Assembly (NCBI GenBank): GCA_029582265.1
Contig: CM055823.1
Location: forward strand, 310,001-374,000
DNA length: 64,000 nucleotides
Direction of reading: 5' to 3'
DNA from: Zoroaster sp. YZ-2022
Lineage: Eukaryota; Echinodermata; Asteroidea; Forcipulatida; Zoroasteridae
The translations under genes were made by a program, and so were the position numbers. The notes under the pieces are model-generated. The model was not told where the DNA came from. It was given only the letters and a program-made list of their open reading frames with translations, and did not search any database. Shown here in pieces: positions 33,424-48,400 of the stretch. Numbering within the stretch: the first letter of the stretch is position 1; each line of letters starts with the position of its first letter.

Positions 33424-36400
33424 GTAAGTGAAATTTGATGTTTGATTGAGCGAGGTGGTTACCACGTTTTAGGCACGCACAGAAATGGTGTTCTCATATT
33501 CTCTAAAACCGGCCGAGAGCACGCATGTGAGTCTTATGGTGCCCTCACACCATAGCGTATCCTGAAACCTATGAGTTGCGTGTAAAAAATATTTTTATAC
33601 GCACCAAACGCAACCCAAATCAACAATTTTGTCAATTTCTAACCTATTCAACCTGTGGGTTGCGTGTGGGTTGCGTGTGTGTTGCGTGTGGGTTGCGTGT
33701 GGGTTGCGAACTGAACTTATGATCCACCAATATCTGCGATCACCTGCGTACGAGTTGCGTTTGAGTTGCGTTCAAAACTTACAAGTTGCGTTGGACCTGC
33801 GTGCTAGTTGCGTGCTAGTTGCGAATATCGGTCACGTGATAAAAACCTATAACAGCGGAGCCGATTCAGTATTTTCTTCAGTACTGATTTGGTCATCGAA
33901 GAGTCAACATGGGGAAAGCTACCAATGCCGTAGGCATTTTAGGTGGTTTCTCAAAGCTATGAATGAGCATTCAGAAGTGTGCTTGGCTTAAAGAGCAACT
34001 CTTCCCATTTCTGAAACACTTGGAATTTTTAAAATCAGTCGTGCGGTTGCTGAGATATGCATGATTTTATATTGACAAACAATGCCATTTTTGGGCTCGA
34101 GGTCAAAGGTCATTCTTAAGTCTTTCTTTGTTTTTGCGACGGTACTGTTAATTTTAAGACAATTCAGTTAAATTTGCCCATTACTCAAAAACGAAGCAAT
34201 GTATGCATATCAAACTTGGCACAAAGGTTGGTGATAGTTAGTACTTTAATATTGTTAATATTGATGATATGAAATACCTATAATTATGAAAATATTAATA
34301 ATAAATCATAGAAAAACATCATATTTTCAGTTTTTGCTTGAACATGCATTGTACAAGCAATTTATTCAACTATTTTGTGTTCAAGAAGTGTTGATATAAG
34401 GCAGTGTGAACGTTCCACTTTAAAATTACACAATATTAAGTAATTAATGAAATTATGATTAATAATTAATGAAATTATTATTAATAATAATTGAAAATAT
34501 ATTCACATTTTGGCAAAATTTTTGTGTCTTGATTTTATCGATAGTTCTTGACAAACACCAGTATGCGGGAAACTTTTGTTGGCATTGAACTGCTAAAAGT
34601 GTTCTTCTTTGATAAACACTTATGTGCCTCACGTGGTAATTATGCATAACGCATAGTGGTGCTTTCAAAAATGGGTTGTCATTCCCATAAAGATGGCCAA
34701 TTTTACATTGTGTGACGTCAAGTGAAGTTTCTATAAAAAATATTTTCAAAGCAAATATAGGTATTTGTATTAACATTGTTCACAATTTGACAAAAATAAG
34801 ACTATGGCACGTCCTCTTCAGTTCTCTTCAGTTCCTGCCATCACCTCCAGTGAAGGTGCCGCAGTTGATGCTGTAGTAGGCCGTTCTTGTTGTCTTGGTT
34901 CTGAAACATAAATATGGGCAGGTAGGTAATAAATAAGAGTTAATAAAGGACAAGCAAAATGATACCATGGTACGAATATTGTTATACAAGGGGTCCATCC
35001 TGCTTCTTGCAAAATTGTTATCATAAATCACACCTCAATCTGCACTCAGTCTCCTCAGTCACATATTTCCATCGGCTATCAAATGATTATCACATTTATG
35101 GACATGGACAAGGCATATCTTGAGGTTTAATTACATAAATTTCACAAAACCCATCGTATTCGTAGTTCGTTGGAGAAAATTCCCGGTAAACAAGGTAAAC
35201 AGATTCGCAAAAAAAAATCAGTACACGGCCGCGAACACACTCGGACATCGTGTCAAAATTAGTTAGTTTTAAGACATAAATCACACATTAATCTGCACTT
35301 ATACTCCAAATTTTCGTCGGCTATCAAAAGAAGATCACATTTATGGACATGGATCAGACATATCTGCAGGTTTTAGTTGTACAAACTCCACTAACCCACC
35401 GAGAAAACTCCCGACAGATTCATTCACAACATGTACAAACAACAGCTGATAACGCGTACGCGGACCGTACCACTTTTTTGGAGGGTAACGTAACTTCACA
35501 TATCTAATTCTACCAGTAATTACGCCAGTTGTTCCAAGTATTCTTGACTGAATTTTACCTTATTTTGTAGTTATGTACTAAGATTAATGTACTACGATTT
35601 ATTTCAAATCAGTTTAATAACAATTCAATATTCTTAATACACCCGTAAGCCAGATAAAAACAATAACTGTCCTGTGCTAAAATGGACGCTCCGAGGGTTA
35701 CGGAGGGTCAGTGAGTCATGTGAACACGATTGTCGCTGGGTTGAAGTGAAAAACGTGGCAAGAAAGGGTCGTGAAAAAAGTTGTGATAGCATTATTAATT
35801 TTCAGAATATTGTCATCAAACTTTGCACAATTATTATCAGATATTTAAGAAAGGTACTCACCTTTGTGCCATACGTGTCAGACGATGTTTTCATTTAGAA
35901 AAATTGATGGAAAGTCTTCATTTCATCTGAAGTCGTTGATCGTTTTCATTCCGGCTGTCGGCACAGGTTGGACATGATTTGGGCATTCATGTACTGTAAT
36001 CTCGGTAATCTTCGGAAGGCTTACAACCAATGAAAAGGCTGCTAGAGCAAACGAAAAAGTGCGAATCGAACTCGGTCAGAGTGGCTTGAAACGGGCACTC
36101 GCTAAAATTGCCGTCCCACGCGTAGTGACCGTAGTGACCTCCGGTCTCTCCATTGGGTGAACGTGTCACGCATATACTTTGTACAGGGGGACTACGAGCA
36201 GCACTCTGTGTGCGAACGAAAGTGTCACGTGAGTGAAAACACCAAGAAATCTGATAAAAGTGACACCAAAAGTGATGTCAAAACTACTGAAACTAATAGG
36301 TTGGATACGCAGGGCATAGGTTGGGGATACGCTGGGAATACGCACAATAGGTTGGGGGTACGCTACACACGCAACAGGATTGCAACAGGCACGCAACACG

Positions 36401-39400
36401 ATCGCAACATGATCGCAACATGATCGCAACAGGTACGCAACACATTCGCAACATGTACGCTACCAAAACCTAGCCACATACCTTAAATTTAGACCTGCGA
36501 TCACCTGCGTTCATAACTTATGAGTTGCGTACCTGTTGCGATCGTGTTGCGATCGTGTTTCGTGCGTAGCGTCCCTGTTGCGTATAAATTGATCGCAGGC
36601 ATTCGCAGAGAATTATTGAACATGTTCAAAATTTCTGAACTTACTCTGCGTGTGTCTGCGATCACCTGCGTGCTTGTTGCGTACTTCAAACCTATAAAAC
36701 CTATTAGTTGCGTGTGAGTTGCGTTCGGAACTTATGACCACTATTTTTTATTCGCAACCATACGCAACTGGTGATCGCTATGGTGTGAGGGCACCATTAA
36801 ATAATGCATTGCGTGCGCGTATAAATTAACACATACACAGAAAACGTCCAATAGCCTAAAGATTGCACACCCGTATTCCACCACGCCCATGGTTTTAACC
36901 CTAGTCTGGCGTTGTCACCGTCATGGTGTCTAGACGTCGTTTTGAAAAGATGCTGTCAGTCTATGAAGTATAGGTTATATTTGTCTGGATAGCACAAGTC
37001 AGCCAATGTCACCGTTATGGTGTCCAGATGTCATTTTGAATAGTTGCTGTCACTCTATAGCCATAGGTTATGTACATGTATATCTGTGGTTACACCACCA
37101 AAAGTACAGAATATCACCAGGTTGATACTGGGTGCACATACGCCCAGGTTGGATTTCACCTCCGTGTACTACATTGACGTTGTAAAATTTTACCTGTGTG
37201 AAGTATACTATAATTCCATCACCAAATACAATGCATCTCATCGAGGTTTGAATTTCAAGATATCTCAAGATATCAAGTGTTTTTAATGAAATACTCCCAA
37301 GATTTAACGTTAAAGAATTACCTTAGTTTTGATGGCTGCACGGTCACATGAGCATTACGACAAAACATATGCCAATGTTGGCACATGTAATTGGTGCGTC
37401 GGCATACATACGAGCATGACGAGCTCACATAAACCTGCTGCGTGGAATATTTTACATAAACTGTGCAAACACTGCTGTTTTGTCTCTACATCCGCATACC
37501 ATCGAAACTCGGGGATTTCTTTTCTTTCACTGAAATGACTTAGTAAATTTTTTAATTCAAACCTTAGCGCCTGTCATTATAGTTGGTCATAGAATTTTAG
37601 TACTGAGTTTCAGCCACCCCACAGAGGTAAGATTTAAACAGTTTCAAAAAAGAAATGTTGTTTGGCCACTGCAAAAATAAACAATTTATTGATATTGTTT
37701 GTTTCCATTTATTTACCGTGTGCAATGCGGTGCTAACCCTTTTCGCATGCCCTGCACGAGTTGTTTACATATAAACTGTACACCAATTATAACATGGTTG
37801 TTCAAAATATTTATTACGTATTATGGGACTGTCTGCTATTTTAGGAACGGTTATTCCTGAGCTGCCACCACGCATGACTGATTGGACCATTGACGTTGTG
37901 AAGTTATGGCTTGTACAAATTGGCATACGGCAATCCACTGCCAGCCTTAATTTCCATGAAGTGAACGGTAAAGCACTTCGGCAATTCACAGAAGAAGATT
38001 TAGTGAGCCGTTTTGATTTGAGGAAAGGTGAATTGAGGCTGATTTTGTACTCAAGACGTGACAGGTTAGAAAAGGAACCAGTTGCCCCACCAGGTAAGAC
38101 AGTTGAAGAAAACAAAATAGAACACTTATAATGGTGTTCCTAACATCTCCCTATTAAACGTTGATAATATTTCTGCCATTCCAAGTTCAATAATAACAGA
38201 CCGCCATGTCACACAATGTGGAACTTGGAACGGCACAAATTAATTAGCACTTGTGTTACTTAATTGCTTTTGTCCTCAAAGCCAGAACATAAACACAGAA
38301 TATATAGCGAAATGATACATATAGCAAAATCCCCCCCCCCTGTATTCACCCTTGCCCGCCACTCTAAATGTGTGATCCATAGCATTTATTTTGGATTCTT
38401 GATGCTCTGTAGTGTTTCTGAGTGCTTAAAATAATGACTTTAACGTTTTCCGGGGATGTAGTAAGAAATGTTACCTATTCCTTATGGTTTACAATTCAGT
38501 TTTTTCAGGGCCTTTTTTATATGGACTACCCAAAAACGTTGGAGTTCGGGATACACACATTTATTGATATAGCAGCCCACTACTCTAAAAAGGGGAATGC
38601 AAGTCCATCAATCCCCAAACACTAAGCCCATTGATGGGGAAATGAGGTCAATTCTTGTTCCGATGTCCCAATAAGTCTGTCAAAGACTGTAGATCTGCCT
38701 CTATGTGAGTGCGAAGCTGCTGATGACAAAATTCAACTTTAGAATTTGCTGTAAAAACAAGTGTAGATGTTTAAAAGCCTCTAGTTGATAACACTTCTCA
38801 TGAACACATTTTTGCATTTATTTTTTAACTGCTAAAATACTTGGTGGTTTTTACCAAAAACAATGTATTAATATACAAAGACACGTTAGACGTTAAAAAA
38901 CTAGACACAAAACTATGTTTATGGGGGATAAAACTTGATGGTTTAAAGAATGATGGTTTATGTTATTCTTTAAAGATCGTCCAGAAACATCCAAACGCCA
39001 TCATCCACCAAGCCGGTCAGTTATACAGGATCCGGATGAACCCCCTAAAAAGCGGATACCATCAGGTAAAGTAACAATTTTGATAAAAAATGTTTGTACA
39101 AAAAATTATTTAAAGATCACATAATTATTGATATAGTGCCCCACTACTCTAAAAAGGGGAATGCAAGTCCATCAATCCCCAAACACTCCATACCCATTGA
39201 TGGGGAAATGAGGGTGGTCGATTCTTGTTCTGTTGTCCCAATATTTCTGTGGAACTTGGAACGGCGCAAATTAATTAGCTAAATTGTTACTAAATTGCTT
39301 TTGTCCTCAAAGCCATATAGCCATTACACAGAATATGTAGTGAAATAATTAAGCACTTTATATATATATATAGCCAGATCATGGTGGATAGTATTGTATT

Positions 39401-42400
39401 TTCAATTGAACTTAGGACACAGTGGCATAGCTAAAGGGGGCAGGGGGATTTGGGTTTTTGGGAGATAAAAACATAAGCAAGGAGAAGAAAAAATAGATAT
39501 TATTCTGACTGCCAATTAATATCCGAGAATTAGAGCCAAATTCACCGGCCTATTCCTACTAGTAAAACTGCCTGTTAATATTACTCCGACCAGTAGCGTA
39601 GCAGATGGGGAAGGCGGCCCCATAAGCCTGCTTTTGACATAAATTTCTGAAATACAGAATGTTTTCGTGTGCGTAAAATGGAGCTGATATTCTGCTCAAT
39701 ACAAACTGCTCAATACAAATTTTCCTTAGTCGGACAAACAATCTGATAAAAAAAGGACTTTTGTTAGAGATGTTTCTGACAATAACAAAGAAGCTGACTC
39801 TCAGCCTATTATTTCCGAATTAATAGAAATGTTCAAACAGAATATCCAGAATGGATTATTTAGGCACCTTGTTACAGTATTTCATATGATCAGGCCATCT
39901 GCATGTGTTGTTCGGAATTGACAAAAAGATGGCTTCTTCTGTTCAAATAAAGTTAAATATCCTAAATGTACCCTTGTGATATACATGTAGTAAACATTCT
40001 CGTTGAACTCTAAGGAACCCAATATTTGTATACTAGTGGATGTATTTCATACAAATCATCCTAATGCAATAGTTCCAGTGTCTTTACTGTTATGTCATAT
40101 AGTCGGGTCCCAATTTGTACTGTGCATTTTTCCTTTTGTATTTTCAATTGAACATAAGATACAGTGGCGTAGCTAAAAGGGGGGTGGATTTTTGATTTTT
40201 GGGAGATAAAAACATAATAAGTAAGGAGAAGAAAAATAGATATTATTCCGACTGCCAAAAATATCAGAATTATAGCCAAATTCATTGGCCTATTCCTACT
40301 AGTAAAACTGCCTGTTATTATTGCCCTGACCAGTAGCATAGCTGATGTGAGAGGCGGCCTCCTAGCCCACTTTTGACATAAATTTTGGAATTAAAGAATG
40401 TTTTCTTGTACGTTTTTTTTTATAGCACAAATCGTTGTACAAACAGGCGCTGGGAGACCTGTGGAAATCTTGGAGTCCAGCCTGCAGGATACATTATCAA
40501 CTGGTAAGAAAAAAGAAAGTTTATCTGTTTTGTAATCCTTTTTTTCCCTGATCATTTATATCAGTTTTCGTAATAGAAAACGGGTTTATGTAAAAACAAA
40601 ACAAAATAAAACAAAACAAAACAAAACAAAAATTGATGTAGGATTTGGTGGAGATGGTATCAAGTTATTTCAGGTACACCATATAATAATCTCTTCTTGG
40701 AAGAAGTGATGGCTCTGAGAAGAGCAGGTTGGTTTATCCTCAACGATTAGTCTGCTTTAGCCGTCATCAGGAGACTGAAGAGAGTGCAGTAGCTTTTTAT
40801 CTTGTGTTCGAGGATTTGCTGTAGGCGGGAGCTGCTGAACGGGAGTGAACCAGACTTTTCTGTTTCCATGGTGAATTTGATGTCCAGATGATGATATGGT
40901 TGAGGTGATGAAGAAATTCTTGCTGGAGTTGTGTGGTCAGATGATGAAGGTGTTGTCAACATAGCAGAGCCAGAGTCTTGGTTTGTGGGTTGCAGATTGA
41001 AGAGCTGTTTTCTCGCATTTGTTTTTCATAAATAGGTTTGCTAGGACTAGTGATAGAGGAGATCCTATGGGGATCCCGGCAACCTGTTTATAGAAGTCAT
41101 AAATGATGTATATGCAATTTTTGCAGTATTGTTTTTTTGTCATACTGTTCGAAACATCCAGGTCGCACAGCCTCAACCCCTTCTAGGCAAAATATTTGTG
41201 GCAAAACAAATCACGAGTGTGCAATCAGTGGTGGATCCAGGATTTGGCTAACATGGGGGTTGGGGAACCCAGGTCACATAGCCTCACCCCCCTTGTAGGC
41301 AAAATATTTTTTTATAAAGTTTTGTTTGTCATGGCCTCCTTGCCCCCCCCCCCCTGTATTCACCCTTACCCATCACTCTGCATGTTTGATCTGCAGCATT
41401 TATTTTGGATACTCGATGCTCTGTTGTTCATTCTGAGTTCATTTTCCGTGGATGCAGTAAGAAATGTAACCTATTCCTTATTTTTTACAATTCAGTTTTT
41501 TCAGGGCCTTTTTTATATGGACTACCCAAAAACGTTGGGGTTCGGGATACACACATTTATTGATATAGCAGCCCACTACTCTAAAAAGGGAATGCAAGTC
41601 CATCAATCCCCAAACACTAAGCCCATTGATGGGGAAATGGGGGTGGTCAATTCTTGTTCCGATGTCCCAATAAGTCTGTCCAAAACTGTAGATCTGCCTC
41701 TGTGTGAGCGCGAAACTAATTGTTCTCCGAGTATAAACACTCATAGGGTGAATGTCTACTACACTATCCTGATTGGGAGATACTGTTATCCTGATTGAAA
41801 CCCTATTCTCCCAATGAGGATACCACATAAAGAAGTGTGGCTCACAAGGGTTGATGTCTACTATGCTATCCTGATTGGGAGATACTGTTATCCCGATTCA
41901 AACCCTATTCTCCCAATGAGGATACCACATAAAGAAGTGTGGCTCACAGGGGTTGATGTCTACTATACTATCCTGATTGGGAGATACTGTTATTCTGATT
42001 GAAACCCTATTCTCCCAATGATGATACCAATTGACCCCAATCGGTAATTCCTTCGGTGACAAAGACACCTGTGTCATTAACGTTTGCAGTAAAAATTGCA
42101 GTGGAAATTGTTTTTTTCTTTTAAATTGACTATAGAGAGGGACAGAAGAGATGATGACAGCAATGGTGGAAACCAACAAGAGATGACGTCACACAGAGGC
42201 CCTGGTCAAAACAAAGATGATCAAGATGACAGAGTCGCAACGACTGACATGTCGGAGCTAGACATAGCAGGTAAGACATCATGCTTTTATGACATGTGGG
42301 AGCTAGACATAACAGGTAAGACATCATGCTTTTATGACATGTGGGAGCTAGACATAACAGGTAAGACATCATGCTTTTATGACATGTAGGAGCTAGACAT

Positions 42401-45400
42401 AACAGGTAAGACATCATGCTTTTATGACATGTGGGAGCTAGACATAACAGGTAAGACATCATGCTTTTATGACATGTGGGAGCTAGACATAACAGGTAAG
42501 ACATCATGATTTTATGACATGGGAGCTAGACATAACAGGTAAGACATCATGCTTTTATGACATATGGGAGCTAGACATAACAGGTAAGACATCATGCTTT
42601 TAAGACATGTGGGAGCTAGACATAACAGGTAAGACATCATGCTTTTATGACGTGGGAGCTAGACATAACAGGTAAGACATCATGCTTTTATGACATGTGG
42701 GAGCTAGACATAACAGGTAAGACATCATGCTTTTATGACATGTGGGAGCTAGACATAACAGGTAAGACATCATACTTTTATGACATGTGGGAGCTAGACA
42801 TAACAGGTAAGACATCATGCTTTTATGACATGTGGGAGCTAGACATAACAGGTAAGACATCATGCTTTTATGACATGTGGGAGCTAGACATAACAGGTAA
42901 GACATCATGCTTTTATGACATGTGGGAGCTAGGCATAACAGGTAAGACATCATGCTTTTATGACATGTGGAGCTAGACATAACAGGTAAGACATCATGCT
43001 TTTATGACATGTGGGAGCTAGACATAACAGGTAAGACATCATGCTTTTATGACATGTGGGAGCTAGACATAACAGGTAAGACATCATGCTTTTATGACAT
43101 GTGGGAGCTAGACATAACAGGTAAGACATCATGCTTTTATGACATGTGGGAGCTAGACATAACAGGTAAGACATCATGCTTTTATGACATGTGGGAGCTA
43201 GACATAACAGGTAAGACATCATGCTTTTATGACGTGGGAGCTAGACATAACAGGTAAGACATCATGCTTTTTATGACATGTGGGAGCTAGACATAACAGG
43301 TAAGACATCATGCTTTTATGACATGTGGGAGCTAGACATAACAGGTAAGACATCATGCTTTTATGACATGTGGGAGCTAGACATAACAGGTAAGACATCA
43401 TGCTTTTATGACATGTGGGAGCTAGACATAACAGGTAAGACATCATACTTTTATGACATGTGGGAGCTAGACATAACGGGTAAGATATCATGCTTTTATG
43501 ACATATGGGAGCTAGGCATAACAGGTAAGACATCATGCTTTTATGACATGTGGGAGCTAGACATAACAGGTAAGACATCATGCTTTTATGACATGTGGGA
43601 GCTAGACATAACAGGTAAGACATCATGCTTTTATGACGTGTAGGAGCTAGACATAACAGGTAAGACATCATGCTTTTATGACATGTGGGAGCTAGACATA
43701 ACAGGTAAGACATCATGCTTTTATGACATGTGGGAGCTAGACATAACAGGTAAGACATCATGCTTTTATGACATGTGGGAGCTAGACATAACAGGTAAGA
43801 CATCATGCTTTTATGACGTGGGAGCTAGACATAACAGGTAAGACATCATGCTTTTATGACATGTGGGAGCTAGACATAACAGGTAAGACATCATGCTTTT
43901 ATGACATGTGGGAGCTAGACATAACAGGTAAGACATCATACTTTTATGACATGTGGGAGCTAGACATAACAGGTAAGACATGCTTTTATGACATGTGGGA
44001 GCTAGACATAACAGGTAAGATATCATGCTTTTATGACATGTGGGAGCTAGGCATAACAGGTAAGACATCATGCTTTTATGACATGTGGGAGCTAGACATA
44101 ACAGGTAAGACATCATGCTTTTATGACATGTGGGAGCTAGACATAACAGGTAAGACATCATGCTTTTATGACATGTAGGAGCTAGACATAACAGGTAAGA
44201 CATCATGCTTTTATGACATGTGGGAGCTAGACATAACAGGTAAGACATCATGCTTTTATGACATGTGGGAGCTAGACATAACAGGTAAGACATCATGATT
44301 TTATGACATGTAGGAGCTAGACATAACAGGTATTAGACATCATGCTTTTTTATGTGTTTTCGGGCACCCATGAATTTGAGATTTTATCAAACTGAGATAC
44401 GAAATAATTCAGAAATTCACATGAATCAATATTGTGGTGAATGTACAAATACTTTCGTAAGTTGAGTGTTCTGACTTCTATTATAACAACTGTATTTCTA
44501 TTTCAATACTAAAGAATGGACATTTTGCTTTTGATTGTGTATAATTATACTAACTGCCCTCAGTAAATTATTTTATAGCAATTTTGGTTAAAGGGACAAG
44601 ATCGTCATGATGAAAGCAGACTTTCAAAAGGACATGGAATCAGTGTCCTAGTTTAAGATAAAGTCAGTGACTGAAAATAATACCCCACAATTGCGTGTTG
44701 GCCTAAATAACGTGACTACTGGCTCATTATTTATGATAACGTGACCACTGGCTCATTTTTTATGATAACGTGACCACTGGGCTCATTATTTATGATAACG
44801 TGACCACTGGCTCATTATTTATGATAACGGTTAAACGCCCTGTTATCTAGGACAGCATGCACTCGTGAGGTATTATTTTCAGTCATTGAGTTAATCTTAA
44901 AACTAGGACACAAATTCCATGCCCTGTCAAAAGTCTGTTCTCATGACGATATTGTGCCTTTAATAGCCAGTGCTGTTCCTGTATTAAATTTAGCAATATG
45001 TATTGGAACTGGTGCCCAACGTTATAGCAAAATAGTGTACTATGTAGGGGATATATCTCATATGCAAATCAGCCGAATGCAATAGTACCAGCGTCTTTGC
45101 TATTGACGTCAAATTGGGTCCCGATTTGTACTCCTATATAACTGTATTGATAGTCATTGAAGTAGATGTAGGCCTAATGTATTTGTTTTCTTTTCTGTCA
45201 ATTTGTACATAGATCCTCCTGGGGCAGTTCATCACCATACATTGGTTCCATACGCAGGCAGTTTACAACAATCTCAACAGTTAACATTACAGGCTAATGC
45301 GCAGAGTTTGAATGTCAGTGGTCACGACATGCCAATGCTTATGGCTCCAGTAACACAACCAACTTTCCATATCCATCAGGCACAGCCATCGATAGGTAAT

Positions 45401-48400
45401 GGTAATAACAATTTGTTCTATGAATATTCCATTCTCTACTGTAAACTTGTTCATTTATTGACTGTAAAAATCGAACCACCAGTACAAAGTGTATGTCCTA
45501 GTTTAAGATAAAGTCAGTGACTGAAAATAATACCCCACAATTACGTGTTGGCCAAGATAACAGGACCACTAGCACTGTCTCATGATTTATGTAACAGCCA
45601 CCTGTTATCTAGGACAGCGCGCACACTGGTGAGGCATTATTTATGTAACAGCCACGGTTTAATGCCCCGTTATCTAGGACGCACACACTGGTGGGGCATT
45701 ATTTATGTAACAGCCACGGTTTAATGCCCCGTTATCTAGGACGCACACACTGGTGGGGTATTATTTATGTAACAGCCACGGTTTAATGCCCCGTTATCTA
45801 GGACGCACACACTGGTGGGGCATTATTTATGTAACAGCCACGGTTTAATGCCCCGTTATCTAGGACGCACACACTGGTGGGGTATTATTTATGTAACCGC
45901 CACAGTTTTACACCCTGTTATCTACTGTAGGACGCGCACACTGGTGAGGTATTATTGATGTAACGGCCACGGTTTAAAATCTAGGACTCGACGATCAATC
46001 AGCTATTAAAATTATTACTCCAGTAACGACTCAAATCATATCAGAAATGGCTATCATAAAAATGAAGGAAATCATGCGATCCATATTTTTTAGCCGTGAG
46101 AGCTACAAAGTATAAATCTACAATCATTTAATACAAAGTCACATACCAAGAGGGTAATGAGTAAATAATTCAGCAGAGTATCATATAATTAAATATCCTA
46201 TTAATTACTAAAATGATGTTCATAAAAAAGAAGAGGAATTTGCAAACTCACCTCTGTTGAAAATATAAAAGAGGTGATGTTGTGTCTTGCAGACGATTGT
46301 AGCGATTATGACTTTTTTTATGCTTAATGGACGAAAGCTGTAGTCACAATGGCCCCAAATCGCCCACAAGAACACCACATAGCCAAATTCCTCCTTCTTA
46401 AATCATAAATCACCTAAACCAAGTCAGACAGAGAGGAGACTATAGCCTGGCTCCATGGTAATAAAACCCTTGGTCCTAAAAGGTTGCTTACATGTGTGGA
46501 ATTAGAGTTGTACAAGTCACAACCAAAAGTTGAACATTTTTGGGGGTGTGACACTATCTCACACACGAAACATGCATATAAGCACACTTGAATGCTTACA
46601 TACAAAACATTCATAGGGACACTCAATCATAGTTTAGTTCTGGTTCTCATTTAAAGGGGCAATCGGAGTGCTCGTTTTAGATCAACTCAGTGACTTAAAA
46701 TAATACCCCACATGATAAGGTCATATTAACATTGCTGCTGAGTCTCTGTTAAACTAGGACACCAATTCCATGCCCTGTTGAGTCTGCTCTGATTGTGACA
46801 ATACTGTCCCTTAAAAAAACAAATATTGAGTGCCTTTATTTTGTTAATTTTGTGAAGTTTGATAATCATAGTGTGGTGATGTAGCCAGCTGTGATTTTAT
46901 ATGCATGCACTATGGCATGGAGTTGCACATGATCATTAATGTCTCTATACGTACTTCTGACAACATGGGCATCAATCGATACTTAGACGTCTGTGAATAT
47001 AGTGAAAATGCATTCAGATTTTAAGAATTCATTCTAATGAGAAGTTAGGAAAGTTTACTCTTTTCTTAATGTGAAAGGGAAATTATTTAAATTTTCTAAA
47101 AGTAAAGGCACCTTATCAGACAAAAAAAACCAGAGAGATCTTTTATGGAAAAGACCACTCTGTTGATTGCTTGACCTCAAATTTGGCAAAATCACTTTTA
47201 TTTAATTCTGTATTTACCCCCAAAAGGGTATTGCTATCCTTATATGAATAATGTCTATTTGACTTTTCTGTGTCAGGTAACATCCCAGAGGTTCTAAATG
47301 CAAAACAAATCGCAAAGATATCAAACGACATTGGCAAAAAGTGGACGTTTCTAGCTGTCGAATTGGGTTTCGAACAACCAGACATTGACACATTCACGGC
47401 AGATGCACCATATAATCAAGCAGAAAAGACACGAACAATGCTCAGTGAATGGGTCAGAAGAAATGCCGAGAGAGGTGATCGTGTTGCTGTGTTGATATCA
47501 GCTTTGAAAAACATTGGTCTAAATGATGTGGCATTCAGTGAGTATGGTTATATTTTCTTGTTTTTAAAATGTTTTGAATTGTCAGTATGGCAATATTTAT
47601 TTCCACTAAATCGGTAATGCCAGTACACCAGAGGTTTTGCCAGTGACCGCTCTAAACAGCTCCACTTTTTTGATCAATGTATGTATCTGAAATATTAAAT
47701 TTGAAGATGCAATAACATTTTAAATTTTTGAATACGGACAAGCCCAACCATATTGTGAGTATGACGCGTGTGTTGAGTTTTGATTTGAACAAACTTTAAA
47801 TTAGGGATCAAGTTAGTTTGGAACAAATTCTTTAGGAATGAACATGGCTTTGGACAACTTGGTTTGCAACCAAGCTTAATTTGAAATCTTCTCTTTTTAT
47901 TCTCTCGATAATAATTCGATGATAACTGGATCCGATCCCAGTGAATTGATGTGAGATTAATTATTTAAGTAAAAAAAATTCTTACCAAATCCACTTACTT
48001 ATAGTCTGTACCTGATGATAGTCATGCATGTAGCAAACAACAATAACGATGTGTGTAATTCATTTTATCATCTTCATGATAAAATGCTTTATACACTGCA
48101 ATATACACATCCTGGATGGCGCCCTCTTTGCCTCTGTTGCATTGGTGTAGTTTGCCGTGGGCTGGGTTTGCCCAGGGGCGTTTTCCCCAGGTACTTCATA
48201 ATGCAGTATAGTTTCCCAGGTTCATTGGCAGGCGGCAATTTTGTTCGCCGGCCTTTTTCTGGTTGGTCAATTTTGGTTTAGGTTTTCAGGGGGTTGCCAG
48301 TTTGGACCAATCAGGACCACTCTTGCCAATAGGAACTTTTGGAGCGGGCGTCATTATTAAATTTGGCTCACTTTTGTTACAGCTTTTCTTTGAACCAGAC

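Noticed and set aside
41196..41798. 200-codon open frame (+)
   Set aside because: It lies across a threefold dispersed repeat (copies at 38395 and 39105) with no domain and no suitable splice sites.
42096..44296. Long periodic open frames on both strands (15-residue repeats)
   Set aside because: They follow from a 45 bp repeat lacking stops. Only the first 42136-42270 part has exon support.
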